64,000 bases of DNA from the NCBI RefSeq assembly GCF_024713975.1, contig NC_091095.1:8385501-8449500 (forward strand). Reading direction: 5' to 3'. A program made the translations under genes and the position numbers. Below the pieces are notes generated by a model that had not been told where the DNA came from, made no database searches, and worked only from the letters and a program-made list of their open reading frames with translations. The first letter of the stretch is position 1; the number at the start of each line of letters is the position of its first letter. The DNA is from Paralichthys olivaceus. Taxonomy: Eukaryota; Chordata; Actinopteri; Pleuronectiformes; Paralichthyidae. Below are positions 10,146 to 53,329 of this stretch, piece by piece.

Positions 10146-12010
10146 GTAAGCAGAGAATGTCACTGTCAGACGTCTGTTGTAGTTCAGAGACTTTTATCAC
10201 CTCACCGCGTTAAACACTGACAAACATCATGACGCCAGCTAGCTCGGCGCAATGAGGGGGCTTCTCAAGCTAGCTACTGAAGTCACGGTCAATGATGGTG
10301 TGTCCATAGCTCTTTATATACAGTCTATGGTCCATAGGCGAAGCAGGAAACTGTCCTGGGAGGCAAAATGTGAATTGCTGAGGAACGTGTCAATCACCTG
10401 CACCTGCTGCCGCCTCCTTCACCACCTCCCGCCCCCGGCTCCCAAGAGCCAGAGGTCAATTCAGTTGAACTTTAGTGAACTTTATTTCAGACTCATACGT
10501 AGGTCCAGAGATCTTTGAGAACAAAATCTCCTGAGGATACTGCAGTGTGTCAAAACCACCGGGAGGATCTGGCTGCAAATATAAAAAAGAGCTTCAGAAA
10601 CAGACAGGGGTTCAAATCCATCCATCCCAGGCAGTGTTGTGCATGAACACGTTCAATCAACATGCTCAGATTTTGTGTGAACGTTGAACTGAACGAATCA
10701 GTTTACATATGATGAACGTGAGCAGTTCCTACAGAGCTGCAGTTTCTGTGACCTGCTCTCACTTTAGCTAATAAACACCAACATTTATCACAAGTTGTCA
10801 GGACCATCATCCATTAAAAAACGGAACAAATGGACGTGAACTAGTTAATTTAGTTCAAACCTGCCTGGCTATAATGTTCCTGTGTAACTGCAACGCTTCC
10901 AACTCCTACTTTTCCTACGTCATTCCTATGGAATGTAACAAAACAAGTTAGCTAGCTATTTGCCATTAAGCCCATCCTTTCAACATCAATCTGATAAACA
11001 TTGAGGTTGAGATGCTTTTCTTTAAATTCTGTGTAAATGAGGTTCGGGTGTTGTCAGAAAAAAATTGAAGAGTAAGAATATTTTTTGACATTAAAGTAGA
11101 ATATTTCTGTGGAACAAAACTCAGGTGTTCTCTGACAAAAAGCTACAGAGCCACGCATTTATTAGGGAAAAATGAATTCATACATTTATCTTGTCTTGTT
11201 CAGACTAACAAACATTAAAAGAACGTTGAAATAATTTTTTTGTAAATTTAGAGGACGGGTAATGTTGTGAGAAATGTAATGGACCAAACAGGAGAGTTAA
11301 AAAGCTAGCTAGTTAGCTAATATTTTGCGACAACACGTTGATTTAACGATGCACTTTTGAGACGGTAAAACAGACAATCCTCCCCCACTCTCCTGACCCC
11401 TACACTCATGGCTCTACAGCCTACTGGTCACTTCCGTCTAGAGGTTCAGAATACGTGGGTCTGTGTTCTGGGGTGGTGATTGGATTATTAACTGATTTTG
11501 GGTGTGACTGTGGAAAACATGAATAAATGAACTCTCTAATAATGGTCATGTCCAAATATCGAACAACAATAACGTAATTATCGTGACAAATTAAAGGCAA
11601 CAAAATATCTGAGAGCAAGTGCACAGTTTGAGCACAAGCAGAGCAAATCTAAGCACAAGTGGGGTTATTTAAGTGTAAGTGCAGGTTTTTTTGTGAAAGT
11701 GTTAACATCTGAACGTGAAGTCAAGTCTTGCTTACAAATGAAGGGAGACCACAGGCTTAAATAAAGATAAGCGGGCGGAACTTAAATGTCTTCTATCTAA
11801 TAATTCCCGAACTCTCTGTTTGTCTCTTTGTGGTTCAAAAATCTTTAGATCTGGTCATCTTATCAACTTCACACTTGGCGTGTGCAGGTCTGATATACTT
11901 AACTTACCTGAGCAATTCATGTCAACTTAGTCATTTAAATTAAATCATTAAAATTCCTTAATGTTTGACTGAGATGTGTTGATTAAAAATTGTTTTGTTT
12001 TTCACTGCAG
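10146..12010 (+). other. Probable 5' intron of b3gnt3 copy 2
   Basis: No coding exon is seen. At about 10300-10330 it has one end of a MITE (tctttatatacagtctatgg) whose fuller copies occur at 42.8 and 52.1 kb. The remainder is unremarkable AT-rich sequence, closing with a pyrimidine tract and acceptor at 12009-12010. Confidence 0.4.
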
Positions 12011-12017
12011 AGTTTCA

Positions 12018-13160
12018 ATGATGAGAAGGATTGGTGCCAGAAAAGTCTTGCTGGCGATAGCTCTTGGTCTGTTGGTCCTTCATCTCAATAAAAATTTTAG
12101 CGATGAAAAAACCATCTGCATCCCCAAAAATGTGAGAGAGGGCAGTGAAATAAGGGAAGCCACCACAAGGGACATCAATGTTTTCTCCTGGTTAAGATGT
12201 CAACAGAACATCTCTGCTGCCAACATCACAGGCTTCAGCTCTCTTTCTGGTAATATACAAGATTTTCTCTACTATCGACACTGTCAACATTTTTCCATGA
12301 TACTGGACATTCCTGACAAATGCGGAGGAGCCGATAAATCTGCAGAAATCTTTCTCCTTCTGGTCATTAAAAGCTCCCCTATGAATTATGAACGTCGAGA
12401 GGTTCTGCGCAAAACCTGGGCTAAAGAGAGGTCGCACAACGGCATGCAGGTCCGGAGGCTCTTCATCTCAGGAGTGACGGGTTCTCATGTTGAAGAAGAG
12501 AGACAGAACAAACTTCTTGAAATGGAACAAAATGAATACAATGACATTCTTCAATGGGACTTTAGAGACACGTTCTACAACCTCACCTTGAAGCAGGTAC
12601 TCTTCCTACAATGGATGGAAAGAAATTGTCCGAAAGCTCGCTTCTTGCTAAATGGCGATGATGATGTTTTTGTCAACACAGACAACATGGTTGAGTATCT
12701 CCAAGGCCTCAGGGAGAATAATGGAAGCAAGCACCTCTTTACTGGACATTTGATCCAGAACGTGGGGCCCATTAGATCACCAGGGAACAAGTACTATGTC
12801 CCAGTACAAGTACAGGAGTCAGACTCTTATCCCCCTTATTGTGGTGGTGGGGGCTTCCTCCTGTCTGGCTATACAGCTATGGTCATATACAAAATGTCCA
12901 AGTCCATCCCTTTTATTCCTATTGATGATGTTTACATGGGGATGTGTTTGGCCAAAGCAGGACTTAGTCCTGTTTCCCATATGGGTGTGAAGACCTCAGG
13001 AATGAACATTCCCTCGGAAAAACTTGATGATTATGATCCTTGCTATTATAAAGAGATTTTACTGGTGCACAGATTCCCTCCAGGTTACATGTATCTTATG
13101 TGGCAAAGAATACATGACCCAGATCTGAAATGTGAACAGTCAAAGAAATCCATTTCATAG
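12018..13160 (+). CDS. b3gnt3: Beta-1,3-N-acetylglucosaminyltransferase 3-like, copy 2
   Basis: A 380-residue GT31 enzyme, tandem paralogue of the gene at 6449-7588. From residue ~85 on the two proteins are close to identical in long stretches; the N-terminal stem differs more. It has a membrane anchor (residues ~9-25), RREVLRKTWAKE, NGDDDVF (D214-D216), YCGGGGFLLSGY and IDDVYMGMCL. The CGGGGFLLS and FxPIDDV forms are nearer to human B3GNT3 than those of copy 1. The exon opens after acceptor ctgcag at 12010. Two ATGs are adjacent and the first (12018) is chosen. The frame running upstream to 11976 is intronic. The coding region is a single exon and looks functional. Confidence 0.92.
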   Translation: MMRRIGARKVLLAIALGLLVLHLNKNFSDEKTICIPKNVREGSEIREATTRDINVFSWLRCQQNISAANITGFSSLSGNIQDFLYYRHCQHFSMILDIPDKCGGADKSAEIFLLLVIKSSPMNYERREVLRKTWAKERSHNGMQVRRLFISGVTGSHVEEERQNKLLEMEQNEYNDILQWDFRDTFYNLTLKQVLFLQWMERNCPKARFLLNGDDDVFVNTDNMVEYLQGLRENNGSKHLFTGHLIQNVGPIRSPGNKYYVPVQVQESDSYPPYCGGGGFLLSGYTAMVIYKMSKSIPFIPIDDVYMGMCLAKAGLSPVSHMGVKTSGMNIPSEKLDDYDPCYYKEILLVHRFPPGYMYLMWQRIHDPDLKCEQSKKSIS

Positions 13161-13375
13161 CATCAAATTGTAACTTACTGGTGGTGACCGTTCTTGTTTA
13201 CACGTTGCTTCCTGCACAATCTCTTAGCCTGTGAGGGCTATCACTGTTTCTACCTGTTTGTTTGATGTTTGTTGATGTGTTTGTAGCATACAGTGAATAT
13301 GAAAGTCACTTCAGATAGTTAGTCTGTTTTGTTTGTGACACTAACAGCACATTCAACTCTGCCAGTGTTATGATT

Positions 13376-13381
13376 AATAAA
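13376..13381 (+). terminator. Polyadenylation signal of b3gnt3 copy 2
   Basis: AATAAA about 215 bases after the stop codon, the first on this strand. It fits a short 3' UTR. The gene converges with mast3, whose 3' end is at about 13.9 kb. Confidence 0.6.
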
Positions 13382-13404
13382 GTAAATCCAGAAGCACAAC
13401 TGTT

Positions 13405-13600
13405 CCCTTATGAAACCACATTTAAATTCAGATCCGGGTTTTTTTGGGCGGGGGTCTGCACCAAATCGCACATTCTCATAAATATCAGTCCCCTATACAT
13501 GTCTTTTTTACCGTCTAGATCCATGAATTATTCTTTGAGAAATTAACAAATGTTGAAAAATGTTACTATGTTAAAATAGATGGAAGAAAAAAATCCTGGA
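13405..13600. repeat. Dispersed repeat copy
   Basis: Begins 'gaaaccacatttaaattca' and includes 'cataaatatcagt(c/t)ccctaaacatg'-like sequence. Related copies lie at 23917-24120 and 41160-41225. Probably a non-autonomous DNA transposon fragment; family not named. Confidence 0.6.
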
Positions 13601-13905
13601 CCCACAGCGAAATTTAATTGGTTCTTCCTTGACAGGCGGATAGACGCACTAAGATTGGATGTGCTTGCTGACTACTAACGTCTTAATGCTCCTGCCAACA
13701 AAGCTACGTGATGCAGCCACTTTTGTGAATACGTTTTTGTCAGATGATGGCAAACAAAGTGACAGAACAGGATATGTTGGATTCTCACGTTCATAACAGC
13801 CTGCGTTTAAGCTAATTATTTACCCACAACGGATATAACTGTGTGGTGAAAATTGCAGTGTTATATAAAACTCGAATCAAGATGGGTCAGAGAGAAATAC
13901 AAAGT

Positions 13906-13911
13906 TTATTT
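13906..13911 (-). terminator. Polyadenylation signal of mast3
   Basis: AATAAA on the minus strand (tttatt on plus), the first good one I found after the mast3 stop at 16784. It would give a 3' UTR of about 2.9 kb. Confidence 0.5.
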
Positions 13912-14364
13912 GTTACACAAGAAAACACAGTACGGGGCAACAATGCCGGTATACCATGCAGTCAAGTATTACAGATGTGTGCTTGTGTCATGCAACATGC
14001 ACTGAACAGAAGAGTCCACAGGAGAACACATGTACGTGTACAACAGTTGGACCTGCCAGTTTGCTCTGTAAAGACATGAGTCTAACACCAGCTGAGTGTT
14101 GTGCTGTCCTCTGGTGGTTGAAGCTGCCCTGACACAAGACTTTGAACCAGGAGAGACGAGCAAAGCAATACATTTTACATTCACACAAGGAACCAGGTTT
14201 TTCAAAGGGATTCATTGGTATGAATGCGATTTAAAACATGTTTACATGCAGCTGGACAGTAATCTGGGTCCTAATTTCAATGTATTCTTTAGGCATGAAG
14301 CCTTTTCAATTCTGTTTGTCCCTTCGTGTGTCTGAAATCTGTGGTTTTAGTTCTGGTTTTACCT

Positions 14365-14510
14365 CTGCCAAGGAGGTTATGTTTTTAGCAGTATTACACA
14401 AAATCTACTGGATGACACTTGGTGGAAGGATGCTGTATGGGTCAGTTAAGGACTCATTCAATTGGAGCAGATCCAAATCAGGGTGCGGATCCAGGAATTT
14501 CTTTCCCCCT
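14365..14510. repeat. Dispersed repeat ('ctctgccaaggaggttatg' type)
   Basis: Carries the core 'ctgccaaggaggttatg', 'cttggtggaaggatgc' and 'ggatccaggaattt'. A common fish genomic repeat by recollection; a diverged copy lies at 330-470, and a short 'cctccttggctgaggtaat' end (reverse orientation) is at about 24100-24118. Confidence 0.6.
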
Positions 14511-16783
14511 TCAAACAGGGTAAGAAAATATATTTTTCCAATATTTCCATTAATTTCTCATAATTATTCATGGGTCTTCATTTAGAACATAAGGCATATT
14601 GAGGGGACTGGTATCTGTGTGTCCCAAATAAAAATCTGGATCTAGAGAATTAAAAGTGGTTTCATAAGGGGACTGTTTCTCCTTGGTGCAGATATTGTGC
14701 TCTACTGAGTGCCCTTGTAGTTTGACTTGGATCCTATTATATTACATACATGAATGCACCTCTGGGGTAATGATATTTCTAAAGACATAGTTCTCATTCA
14801 GATGTGCACATGTAAAAACCACATTGTAAACCAGCATGCTCAATGTGTTTCTCTGAAAAGCCTGATTCTTCCTCGTCCATTCATCCAGCTAAGGAAAGAG
14901 TTTCTTTCTCTTCCTAATATCTTCTAAATGCTGATGATAACTCTGTTACCAAAGTGCATGTAAAATTGTTGAACAATTCTCAGCTTGGTGTTAAATTCAT
15001 TTTCATGGACACTTTCTTCAAACAAAGACAAAAGACAGATCTGCACCTCTTTCGAGTGTCATCTTCTTCAAAGGGTATTAAAGTGAGCAGTTTCATCATA
15101 TACAACCAAAAGGATATAAAATGTTCATACAGTACATAGCATGTTTGTTCATTGTAAACCATTCTGTCACGCTGACTGAACCATTCAGGAATCTATCTGC
15201 ACTGACACAACAGGAGAGGAGTATTCTTAAGGTGGAAGAGGGGGGCTTAAGTAACATAAAAAAAAAAACTGATGCTATAGAAACCGGAGATAAAGTACAA
15301 AAGCCAGCAACAGCCACTGACAGATACGAAAATCAAGCTGTCATTGTGCATTATCACGACCTTCAACACGTTAGGAATTATACACAACCTCGTTATCAAA
15401 ATATACATTAATATTTGTACAATACAAACACAAAACATATGTTCAATGAAGCCCTGGGTTTGGATTCAATGTAAATGCATCCCTCTTCAACATTCGGTTA
15501 CAAAAGTCGTGTCAAAATACATTAGTGCACTTTTCCCCACCTGATGTAAACATCACTACACAGTAAATGAAGTAGGAAAAGATCGTTTCAGGCAGGGTGT
15601 CTCTCACACGTTAGTGAGAAAAAAAAAAGACAAGGCAAAATGCCAAAGAACGCAGCACTTCTCAAATGTGTAGTCACTCTAACAGAGGTAAAAAACCCAA
15701 AACAAAGATATTCCTGTGATTCCCTCCAGGCTCAGAAGACGATTCGGTCTTCACTCGATTTGGCTGCTCTGTGCGTTGAGACGGAGTTGGGCCGTATCAG
15801 TGTGCACAGATGTCAAAAGGTGAGCAGGAAGCAGATTTTGGGGGGGGGGTGACATCTTTACTTTTCGTGAGACTTTAACAAGACTGGGATATTTTCAGAA
15901 AAGAGACACTTGGGAAACACAAATTAACTTTTTTTTTTAAAGAAGATATAGCTTAGAGGACACTGCACAAATATGGCAGGTAAAACAGATTGTACTTTAA
16001 AGTCACACCTGGGTGACCTGCGATGGTACCCTGCTCTGACTGGTTTCATGTTTAACACAAAAAGGAGTTCCAGTTCCAGTTGTGCAAAGTTTCCAACTTT
16101 TGCTCAACTTTCAATCTTGAATCATTTTTACTGCGGCTTCATTAAAGCTCGGTAGCTTTTGTGTTAATGCTTGTTCTGAAGGATGTACATGTAGTGCTAT
16201 GGAAGGCTAATCTGTTATCTCAGAGAGTTCATCAGAAAATGACACAAGTTTCTCACAGTGTGAACTAAAAGTCACTGTTATGTTTATGAAGACCATGATC
16301 ATACTGTAGCAGATTTACATTACTGGAAGCTGCACGGTTCAGATTAAAAACAGACACTGAACGGGGAAAAAGAAACAAACACTTTGCTTCTCGTACCTTT
16401 TGGTCCTGCAACAGTTATCCCCAACATTATCAAACTACTCTGTGCCACAACTATTGTTTTAAAAAATAGACATTTATAGCAAAAAATCCAGTCAAAAGAC
16501 ATAAAGCCACATTTTATGGATACAAAAACGTTCCCTCATTCCCTGTTACTAATTCATCAAATGTAATAAATACGACCAGAACGTCCTCGATATTTACAAA
16601 AAAACCCAACAACAATTCAGGTAAAATCTTTTCCCACCGTCTTTCAGCAATTTGTTAATGAGTTCAGATTCCAGTTCATCTGGCTCAGACAAAAAACACC
16701 TGGGAGTTTCCTTCAGCAATGATGCGTATTACGCTTGAAAGAAGAGAAACGAGCAGCTGAAATGAGAGTTCAGTGTTGAGCTC

Positions 16784-47596
<30,813 letters not shown>

Positions 47597-47599
47597 TCT

Positions 47600-48070
47600 C
47601 CCTGAACTCATGCACCAGGCGGCCGGGCGGCGGGGGCTTCACTCAGCGCAGCACCTCTCCTCTCACAGCCGGATCCCAGCCACTCATCGCCGCGGTGGGT
47701 GACTAAAAATAACCCATCTAACCGGCTGAGTGTGCGTATCCTTTACCAGCGTCTTCAGCAGATTCCAGGGGAGGTTTTTCTAACTATTCCCTAGATGGAA
47801 CTAACACGCTAAACAGTCGTATGTAAAGATAATAGAAAGAGAATAACATGACGCGCCCCGGCGGTTCTGCGCGCTTCGCCCCTCTTCCGTCCTCGATGCG
47901 CACTGAACAGCGACTGCTCCGAAACCGGAGGGAGCGACGGGTCACCGCTAACCTCCATGTGACTGGTGGGAAGCGAGGGAGGGAGGGAGGGAGGGAGAGG
48001 GGAGTCAATAGGAGAGAGGGGGGGTGACAGTGAGTGGAGGTGAGTTTTGGTGAGGACGGGGTGGGGGGGT
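47600..48070 (-). promoter_or_regulatory. mast3: CpG-rich promoter region of the mast3 long form
   Basis: Strongly GC/CpG-rich (ggccgggcggcggggg, cgcgccccggcgg). A run of GGGA units at about 47977-48002 could form a quadruplex. It directly precedes the MKSRRDK start on the minus strand. Confidence 0.55.
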
Positions 48071-48427
48071 TGGAGCGGAGATGTGATCCACATTACGCGT
48101 GCGAACAGATATAGAAGCGTGACGAGGTATCGATTGTTGTGGCTTGTGATTTTCGTGTCACGACGTGAAAATACAAGTTCGCAGTGTGTTCTTCATGCCT
48201 CGTCTCTCTCTGCGCGCACTGGAACAAAACAGCAGCCGAGGAGTGAACAGGCTGCTGCTGGTGGTGATGAGGCTGGGGAATACCTCCACTGGTGACAGCT
48301 GCCACGCTGGAAGCGTTTCTCACTCTGCCCGTGCGTGTTAGTGTGTGTGTGTGTGTTCCTGCACTAATTGTGAGGACTATTTTAAGCAAAAACCCTATAG
48401 AGTGAGGACATTTTTTTTAGTGAGGGT

Positions 48428-48615
48428 TAAAGGTTCAGTTTGTAGAATGTAGTGACATCTAGTGGTGAAGTGTCATGTTGCAGCTGAATACCCCTCACCT
48501 CACCCTCCCCTTCCAAACATGACAGAGAACCTGTGGAAACCTTCACTTGTAATAAAAACCAACAGGTTTAGTTTGTCCAGTCTGGATTACTGTAAGAAAC
48601 ATGGCGGCCTCCATG
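48428..48615. repeat. Partial copy of a TIR element
   Basis: Begins 'ttaaaggttcagtttgtaga' and matches, in reverse, the right half of the complete element at 57136-57508 up to 'aacatggcggcctcc'. The other half is missing or replaced. Confidence 0.7.
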
Positions 48616-49611
48616 CCAGCTCTGTATGTTTGCTGCCGTGTTTTCATTAGAACTTGCACAGTATTAAATTTGAGGAGTTTTCAGTTAATTCTTGTGACTC
48701 TTTGTCCGCAGCCTACGACCAAGAAATGGCCTCCCTGTTGTTGCTGATCGATCTCCTTCCTCCACCACCAGGACTGAAGACTCAAAAATACTGTGCAAAG
48801 GCAAAAATAATTGATTTCGGGTTTTTTTTATTCGTCCTTGTAATTATTATTTTTTCTGCATAGATAGCTTAACACCTAGGGAGTGAAACCAGCACTACCC
48901 CATTGTAGCAGGAACTCTGACATAGTGTTACAATTTTAACTATTTTGCAAATGTCAATTTAACTCTTAAAAGTGTGAAGCTATATAAACCCTTCAAAAGC
49001 GTAAAAATCAACTCTGTGGGACTTGACTTGTTGCTGATTAGGGTTAAGGTAAGTGTTTAGGGGTTGCTTTATGCCACTGACTGTCTTCACTAAGACAGAA
49101 GTAAGAATGTATGTGTTTTAGATATTAACCGTGTTTTTGGGACCTAAATCTGTTGATGTAGTCACATTATAGGGACTTGTCTTCCTCAGGGGTGGCAAAT
49201 AGCTGTTGTCCATATCATTACATTTCAAGGTGAGAACATGTTATAGAAGGTTGTAGGTTAAGGTGTTTGTTATTAGGGTTACACAAATATCCACTAAAGT
49301 CATGGAGACATGTGTGTGCGCACATGCAGCACCATGTCTATGTAGTTTAGAGGAGTATCTGCAGTGAAAGCAAGAGTCTGTGCGAGCACGTGCAGACGTG
49401 GTTTTGACACGTTTGTGGGGCATGCTTGAATTTTCCCTTGCATGTGAAGGAGTGCGTTTATGCATGTGTGTGGTTGCAAGTGCGTGCTTGAGAGTCAGTT
49501 CTCTTGTAGCCTACCTATACTGCAGGGTAAGCCTGTGTGTGTGTGGTATATGATAATTACATACTTGAAAGTCAATTTGTGACCATCCAGTCCATACACT
49601 GTCTTTTTTTC

Positions 49612-49649
<38 letters not shown>

Positions 49650-51220
49650 AGCTTCAGCTTGGTTTCTATGGAATGCCTGCATCTCCAATAGCAACTGGTG
49701 ACTGCAAAGACACCGGTCTCTTTCTGGTTGCTAGGGAGCTTGTGATGGTTTGCCTGGTTTCTATGAACATTAGGGCGACCCAAGTACAACAGTTAACAAC
49801 CAGAAGAGTTTAACAAACACACACATACACACACACTTTAGTAGTGGTTGCGGTAATAGTTATTTGTATTTATGGGAAATTTTAGTGATGTGTGACTTTC
49901 TAAATTTTAGTGATGTGTGACTTTCTAAATTTTTTCTAAGTGTCTCTTGTAATTTTTCTAAATAAGATGCCTTAACCTCTATCAACAGAATCAATTTGAC
50001 CACTAGGGGGCACTGTATAAATGTTTCTGTGATAGACGTTAGACGATAGATGTCTCGTGAGGTTAATATCTGACTGTACGGTATATAAAATATCCACTAT
50101 GTTCACCAGCTCCAGTGTGTTTTCAGAGCTGCAGCCAAGAACAACACTATGTGAGCACTAAGAGTGAACCAATGCAGATTATATTAGTCTGCACAGAAAA
50201 TCATAATCAGTCCTATAGAAAAATGCAGCCTCCTCAGGGGGATTCCTGCTCCTGATTGCTTGGTAATTGTTTTGTTGGAGCGACATTTAAAAGGAGAGTC
50301 GGTGTCTCAGTTGCCATGGCAACGAGGGCTTTCCTGCTCTTCCCTTCCCATGAGTGCGTGTGCTTCCTTCAATCTCTGCTGTGTGAGATGAGGCTTTAGT
50401 CTAAGCGTCGTTTCTCACATGTCCCTCAGCAAATGGCAGCCGAGTCAGATTCAATCCACCACCAGTGAGAAGGATGGTGTTTAACATTCCATCACGTTTT
50501 GTTTTGTCTCCTCTGCTGTGTGTAAAACTAAAAAGTGAATTGCCGTACAACCGTGGAGATCACAGCAAATGGTTGCAAAGTGTAAATACAGTATATCTGA
50601 AACAAAAGAAAAAGCTGGGGAACAAAAAACTGAGTATGCTACATCCTAGTAAATAAGACATAGAGTGGAGTGTTTTTGGATAAAAGTAGCTGGTAGATTG
50701 AGGCTCACACACAAAATGTCCCCCACAGATGATGAAGGCTTCAGTTACAAGTGAGAGGCCTCAGGCAGGAGTCACAGTGCAACAATACGTGAGAAATATA
50801 GAGCTGTTTCAGTTACAAATTACCAATTCAAAAGAAGCTTGTTGCAAGTGAAAAAAAACATATGCACAAAAAGATGCTGTGAATATTTACAAAATTTCAT
50901 GTTCACAAGCAAACGTGTCGTAAACTGATCAGCAACAATAGAAAACATTCTCTGTAATAATAAACCTCAAAGAATTGATATGAAAAAGGTTGAACTCTGC
51001 TGGATAATGACAAAAGTATACATAACACAGTTTGTAAGTGAAGAGACAAAGGAAGTTGTTTTATCACAAACTGTGATGCAGGAAATGATATAGCACCACA
51101 GGGTTGGTGAGCAGCAGTAACTGAGAGTATACTGTATGTGTGTGTATCAGTTTGTTTCTGTATTTGTGATTGTGAGGGAGAAAAAAATATTGAGGTGCAT
51201 CTCAGTCCACAAGATGACAC
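48616..51220. other. Intergenic sequence
   Basis: No gene supported. It holds a (GT)n array at 49614-49646 and a tandem duplication of 'ttttagtgatgtgtgacttt' at about 49880-49930. The open frames lack domains and show no splice support. Confidence 0.45.
49614..49646. repeat. (GT)n microsatellite
   Basis: About 16 GT units, uninterrupted. Confidence 0.95.
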
Positions 51221-51350
51221 ATAATCTTTATTGAATGTAATGTATGAGTTGACTGTGTGGTCATTTTGTTTTTGTAGTTATTTTATGTCTCTCCGTGTCA
51301 TTTTGTTGCCAGTTGTGTACGTAACCACCAAGTAACAAAACTCGTCAGTT

Positions 51351-51532
51351 CTAGTAAACACGATCAACTCCAGACTTCCATCTGTGATTTACAGAAGCTG
51401 AATCATTTAAGGCCCCTGAGTTATCTGCTTGAATGGTTTTGGATACGGGGTCTTCCTCTGCACCTTCTGCTGGGGTTTCCGAGTGAAGATTGAGAACAGG
51501 AGCTGCTTTCGAATGACCACCTCCGTTAACCA
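51351..51532 (-). CDS. Possible terminal exon of an unknown gene
   Basis: On the minus strand an acceptor-like 'tttggtttcag' precedes an open frame of about 60 codons ending at a TAG (51351-51353). AATAAA follows about 120 bases later at 51227-51232. Many codons begin with G and the frame is acidic and hydrophilic (SETPAEGAEEDPVSKT), like a disordered tail. A second frame (exon 51407-51589, acceptor aatttag, reading DETLFAARGDSVGGD and ending ITQGP) is also possible. I found no convincing upstream exon on this strand, so the gene is unproven. Confidence 0.25.
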
Positions 51533-51915
51533 CTGAAACCAAACATCCCCACCAACAGAATCCCCCCGAGCTGCAAACAGTGTTTCATCCTAAATTTATA
51601 AACCAACTTCCTCAGGTGTGGTTGAAGTGTTGCAGTGTGTGCGTGTGTGTATAATTTTTACCAGCATACCAATACTGTTTGTTAATACTTTTTAGCATTG
51701 TAAGATCTGAAGTTAATATTATGAGTCTTTACTTTGGGCTGATTACTTTGTTGGACACAAAACAGTGAGTAAGAATCTGTGTGTTTATGTTTTGCTGATA
51801 TTAAAATCAACATCCTGAGTCACACAGTTTATGAAGAAACCCACTGAAATAAGAATGAAAACACTGAAACCTGAACCTCAACTGTCTCTGTGACCATTTA
51901 TTTTGTTTCATTTAT

Positions 51916-52070
51916 AAAAGTATGACGGAGGAGGTTGTCCACTAACCAGAGGGTCGGTGGTTTGATACCTGGCTCCAAAGTGTCCCTGAGCAAGTCACAG
52001 AATCTAATTTTCCACGAGCAGCAGTGTATGAATGATGTGTGATATGAAGAAATGTTACATATACATGGTT
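51916..52070 (+). mobile_element. tRNA-derived SINE fragment
   Basis: 'gtcggtggtttgatacctgg' is a B-box-like Pol III element, followed by 'ctccaaagtgtccctgagca' and, further on, 'gtatgaatgatgtgtgata'. This order is that of a widespread teleost SINE (recollection). The A-box end is degenerate. Confidence 0.6.
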
Positions 52071-52084
52071 GATGTGACTTGTAC

Positions 52085-52565
52085 TGTGAATTGCACAGAC
52101 TGTATTTAAAGATGGATGACATGCCCCAGAAGTGAAGCCAAAAAGTCTCAATTCCCACCTGGTGGCTGGTTGCGGTATAGGTCATAAATTATGTCTCCTA
52201 TATGTTAGCAAATGGGACATGAACCAAACTACGAAGTCTAATACATTTTTCTCAAAGATAGTTTCTGTGATTTAAGTAGTTCGTATCACACTGATGTAAG
52301 TCCTTGTGTTTATTTGTGTGCTAAGTTTGGTTTTAATTAGTTATTTGATTTTGTAAACATCATGATTGCCAGCTGCGACTGATTTGCGATTGGTCGAGCC
52401 AGGTTGTTGGTGTGACCTCGTTACTTTATCAGCGTTATCCCACCATTGCTACTGGGCTGACTGGCTCCAAATGTGTAGGATGGTGGCGTTTATATTATGG
52501 TATTTCGACTTTTCTATAGTGGGGGTAAGTAGAGACGTGTCATCTTTATATAAAATCTATAGTAA
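52085..52565. repeat. MITE-like element with inverted ends
   Basis: Left end 'agactgtatttaaagatgga', right end 'tcatctttatataaaatcta', inverted relative to each other. The inside shares 'agaagtgaagccaaaaagtc' and 'gttagcaaatgggacatgaa' with 42770-43090. No transposase frame. Confidence 0.7.
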
Positions 52566-53329
52566 AAAGCCTTGTGTGATCAATAAGACAAAAAAGCAGT
52601 ATTTACCTACAGTTTTTTTTTAACTTACTTTCGTGCTTACTGACTTTATTTCTTGAGCAAGTTGTCGCTGAATTTAAGAAATTTTATAAATTCTTCTTAC
52701 CGTGAAGTTAAACTTTGACTTGACTTTGAGCAACAAAAATAAAATCATGTTCACGTTGCTGAATGTCAAAGATGAAGATCTCAAAGACAAAACCAAAACT
52801 TTATCTAAAAATAGAAACATGGGGTTTTTTTTTTTTGGTATTCAAGTTTCTTTTGAGAGAAAAACAGGATATAGCGATTTGACTGCTTCAACTCACCAGC
52901 TTGTATTTTGAGAAAAAATAAACTAAGGTATATAGCCTACAGGCTTTATATCAGGACACATCCAATCCCATGTCTGCTGAATGGAGAGTTCGATGATTTT
53001 TTTCTGCTGGTAAAATTTTATCTCAAAATATGAAGGAAACTATTTGCTCTTCCTGAATTTGCAGACACCATGTGAGTGAAAGCCTCCCCGACCGAGTTCT
53101 CCACCATCTGCCCCACATGTCCATGAATGTCTTCTTAGTCTTCCGTTACAGGAGGTGCCTGTAATGCTGTTGATATAAATCTGTGTTGTGCAAGTTCCTG
53201 TAAGCATTTCCTCCTGACAGACACACAGACACTGACTCACTAGCTAAATCAACCTAAGGACCCAACAAACCAGGGCAAGTCACTCGAGGGACACCTCACC
53301 AGGTCAGTAAGCGAAGCATTTCCTCCACC

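Larger units (their letters stand above)
13890..16783 (-). other. mast3: mast3 3' untranslated region
   Basis: Non-coding sequence between the mast3 stop codon and the proposed polyadenylation signal. It contains a dispersed repeat at 14365-14510 (cctctgccaaggaggttatg ... ggatccaggaattt). No open frame in it resembles a protein. Confidence 0.45.

Noticed and set aside
47809-48093. Pro/Ser-rich ORF in the CpG block
   Set aside because: Low-complexity translation of GGGA repeats next to the mast3 long-form promoter.
53040-53240. Minus-strand ORF with several Cys just upstream of the SLAM-like gene
   Set aside because: No acceptor/donor pair fits, no known cysteine pattern, and no partner exon. 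Could be part of the promoter or leader of the receptor gene.
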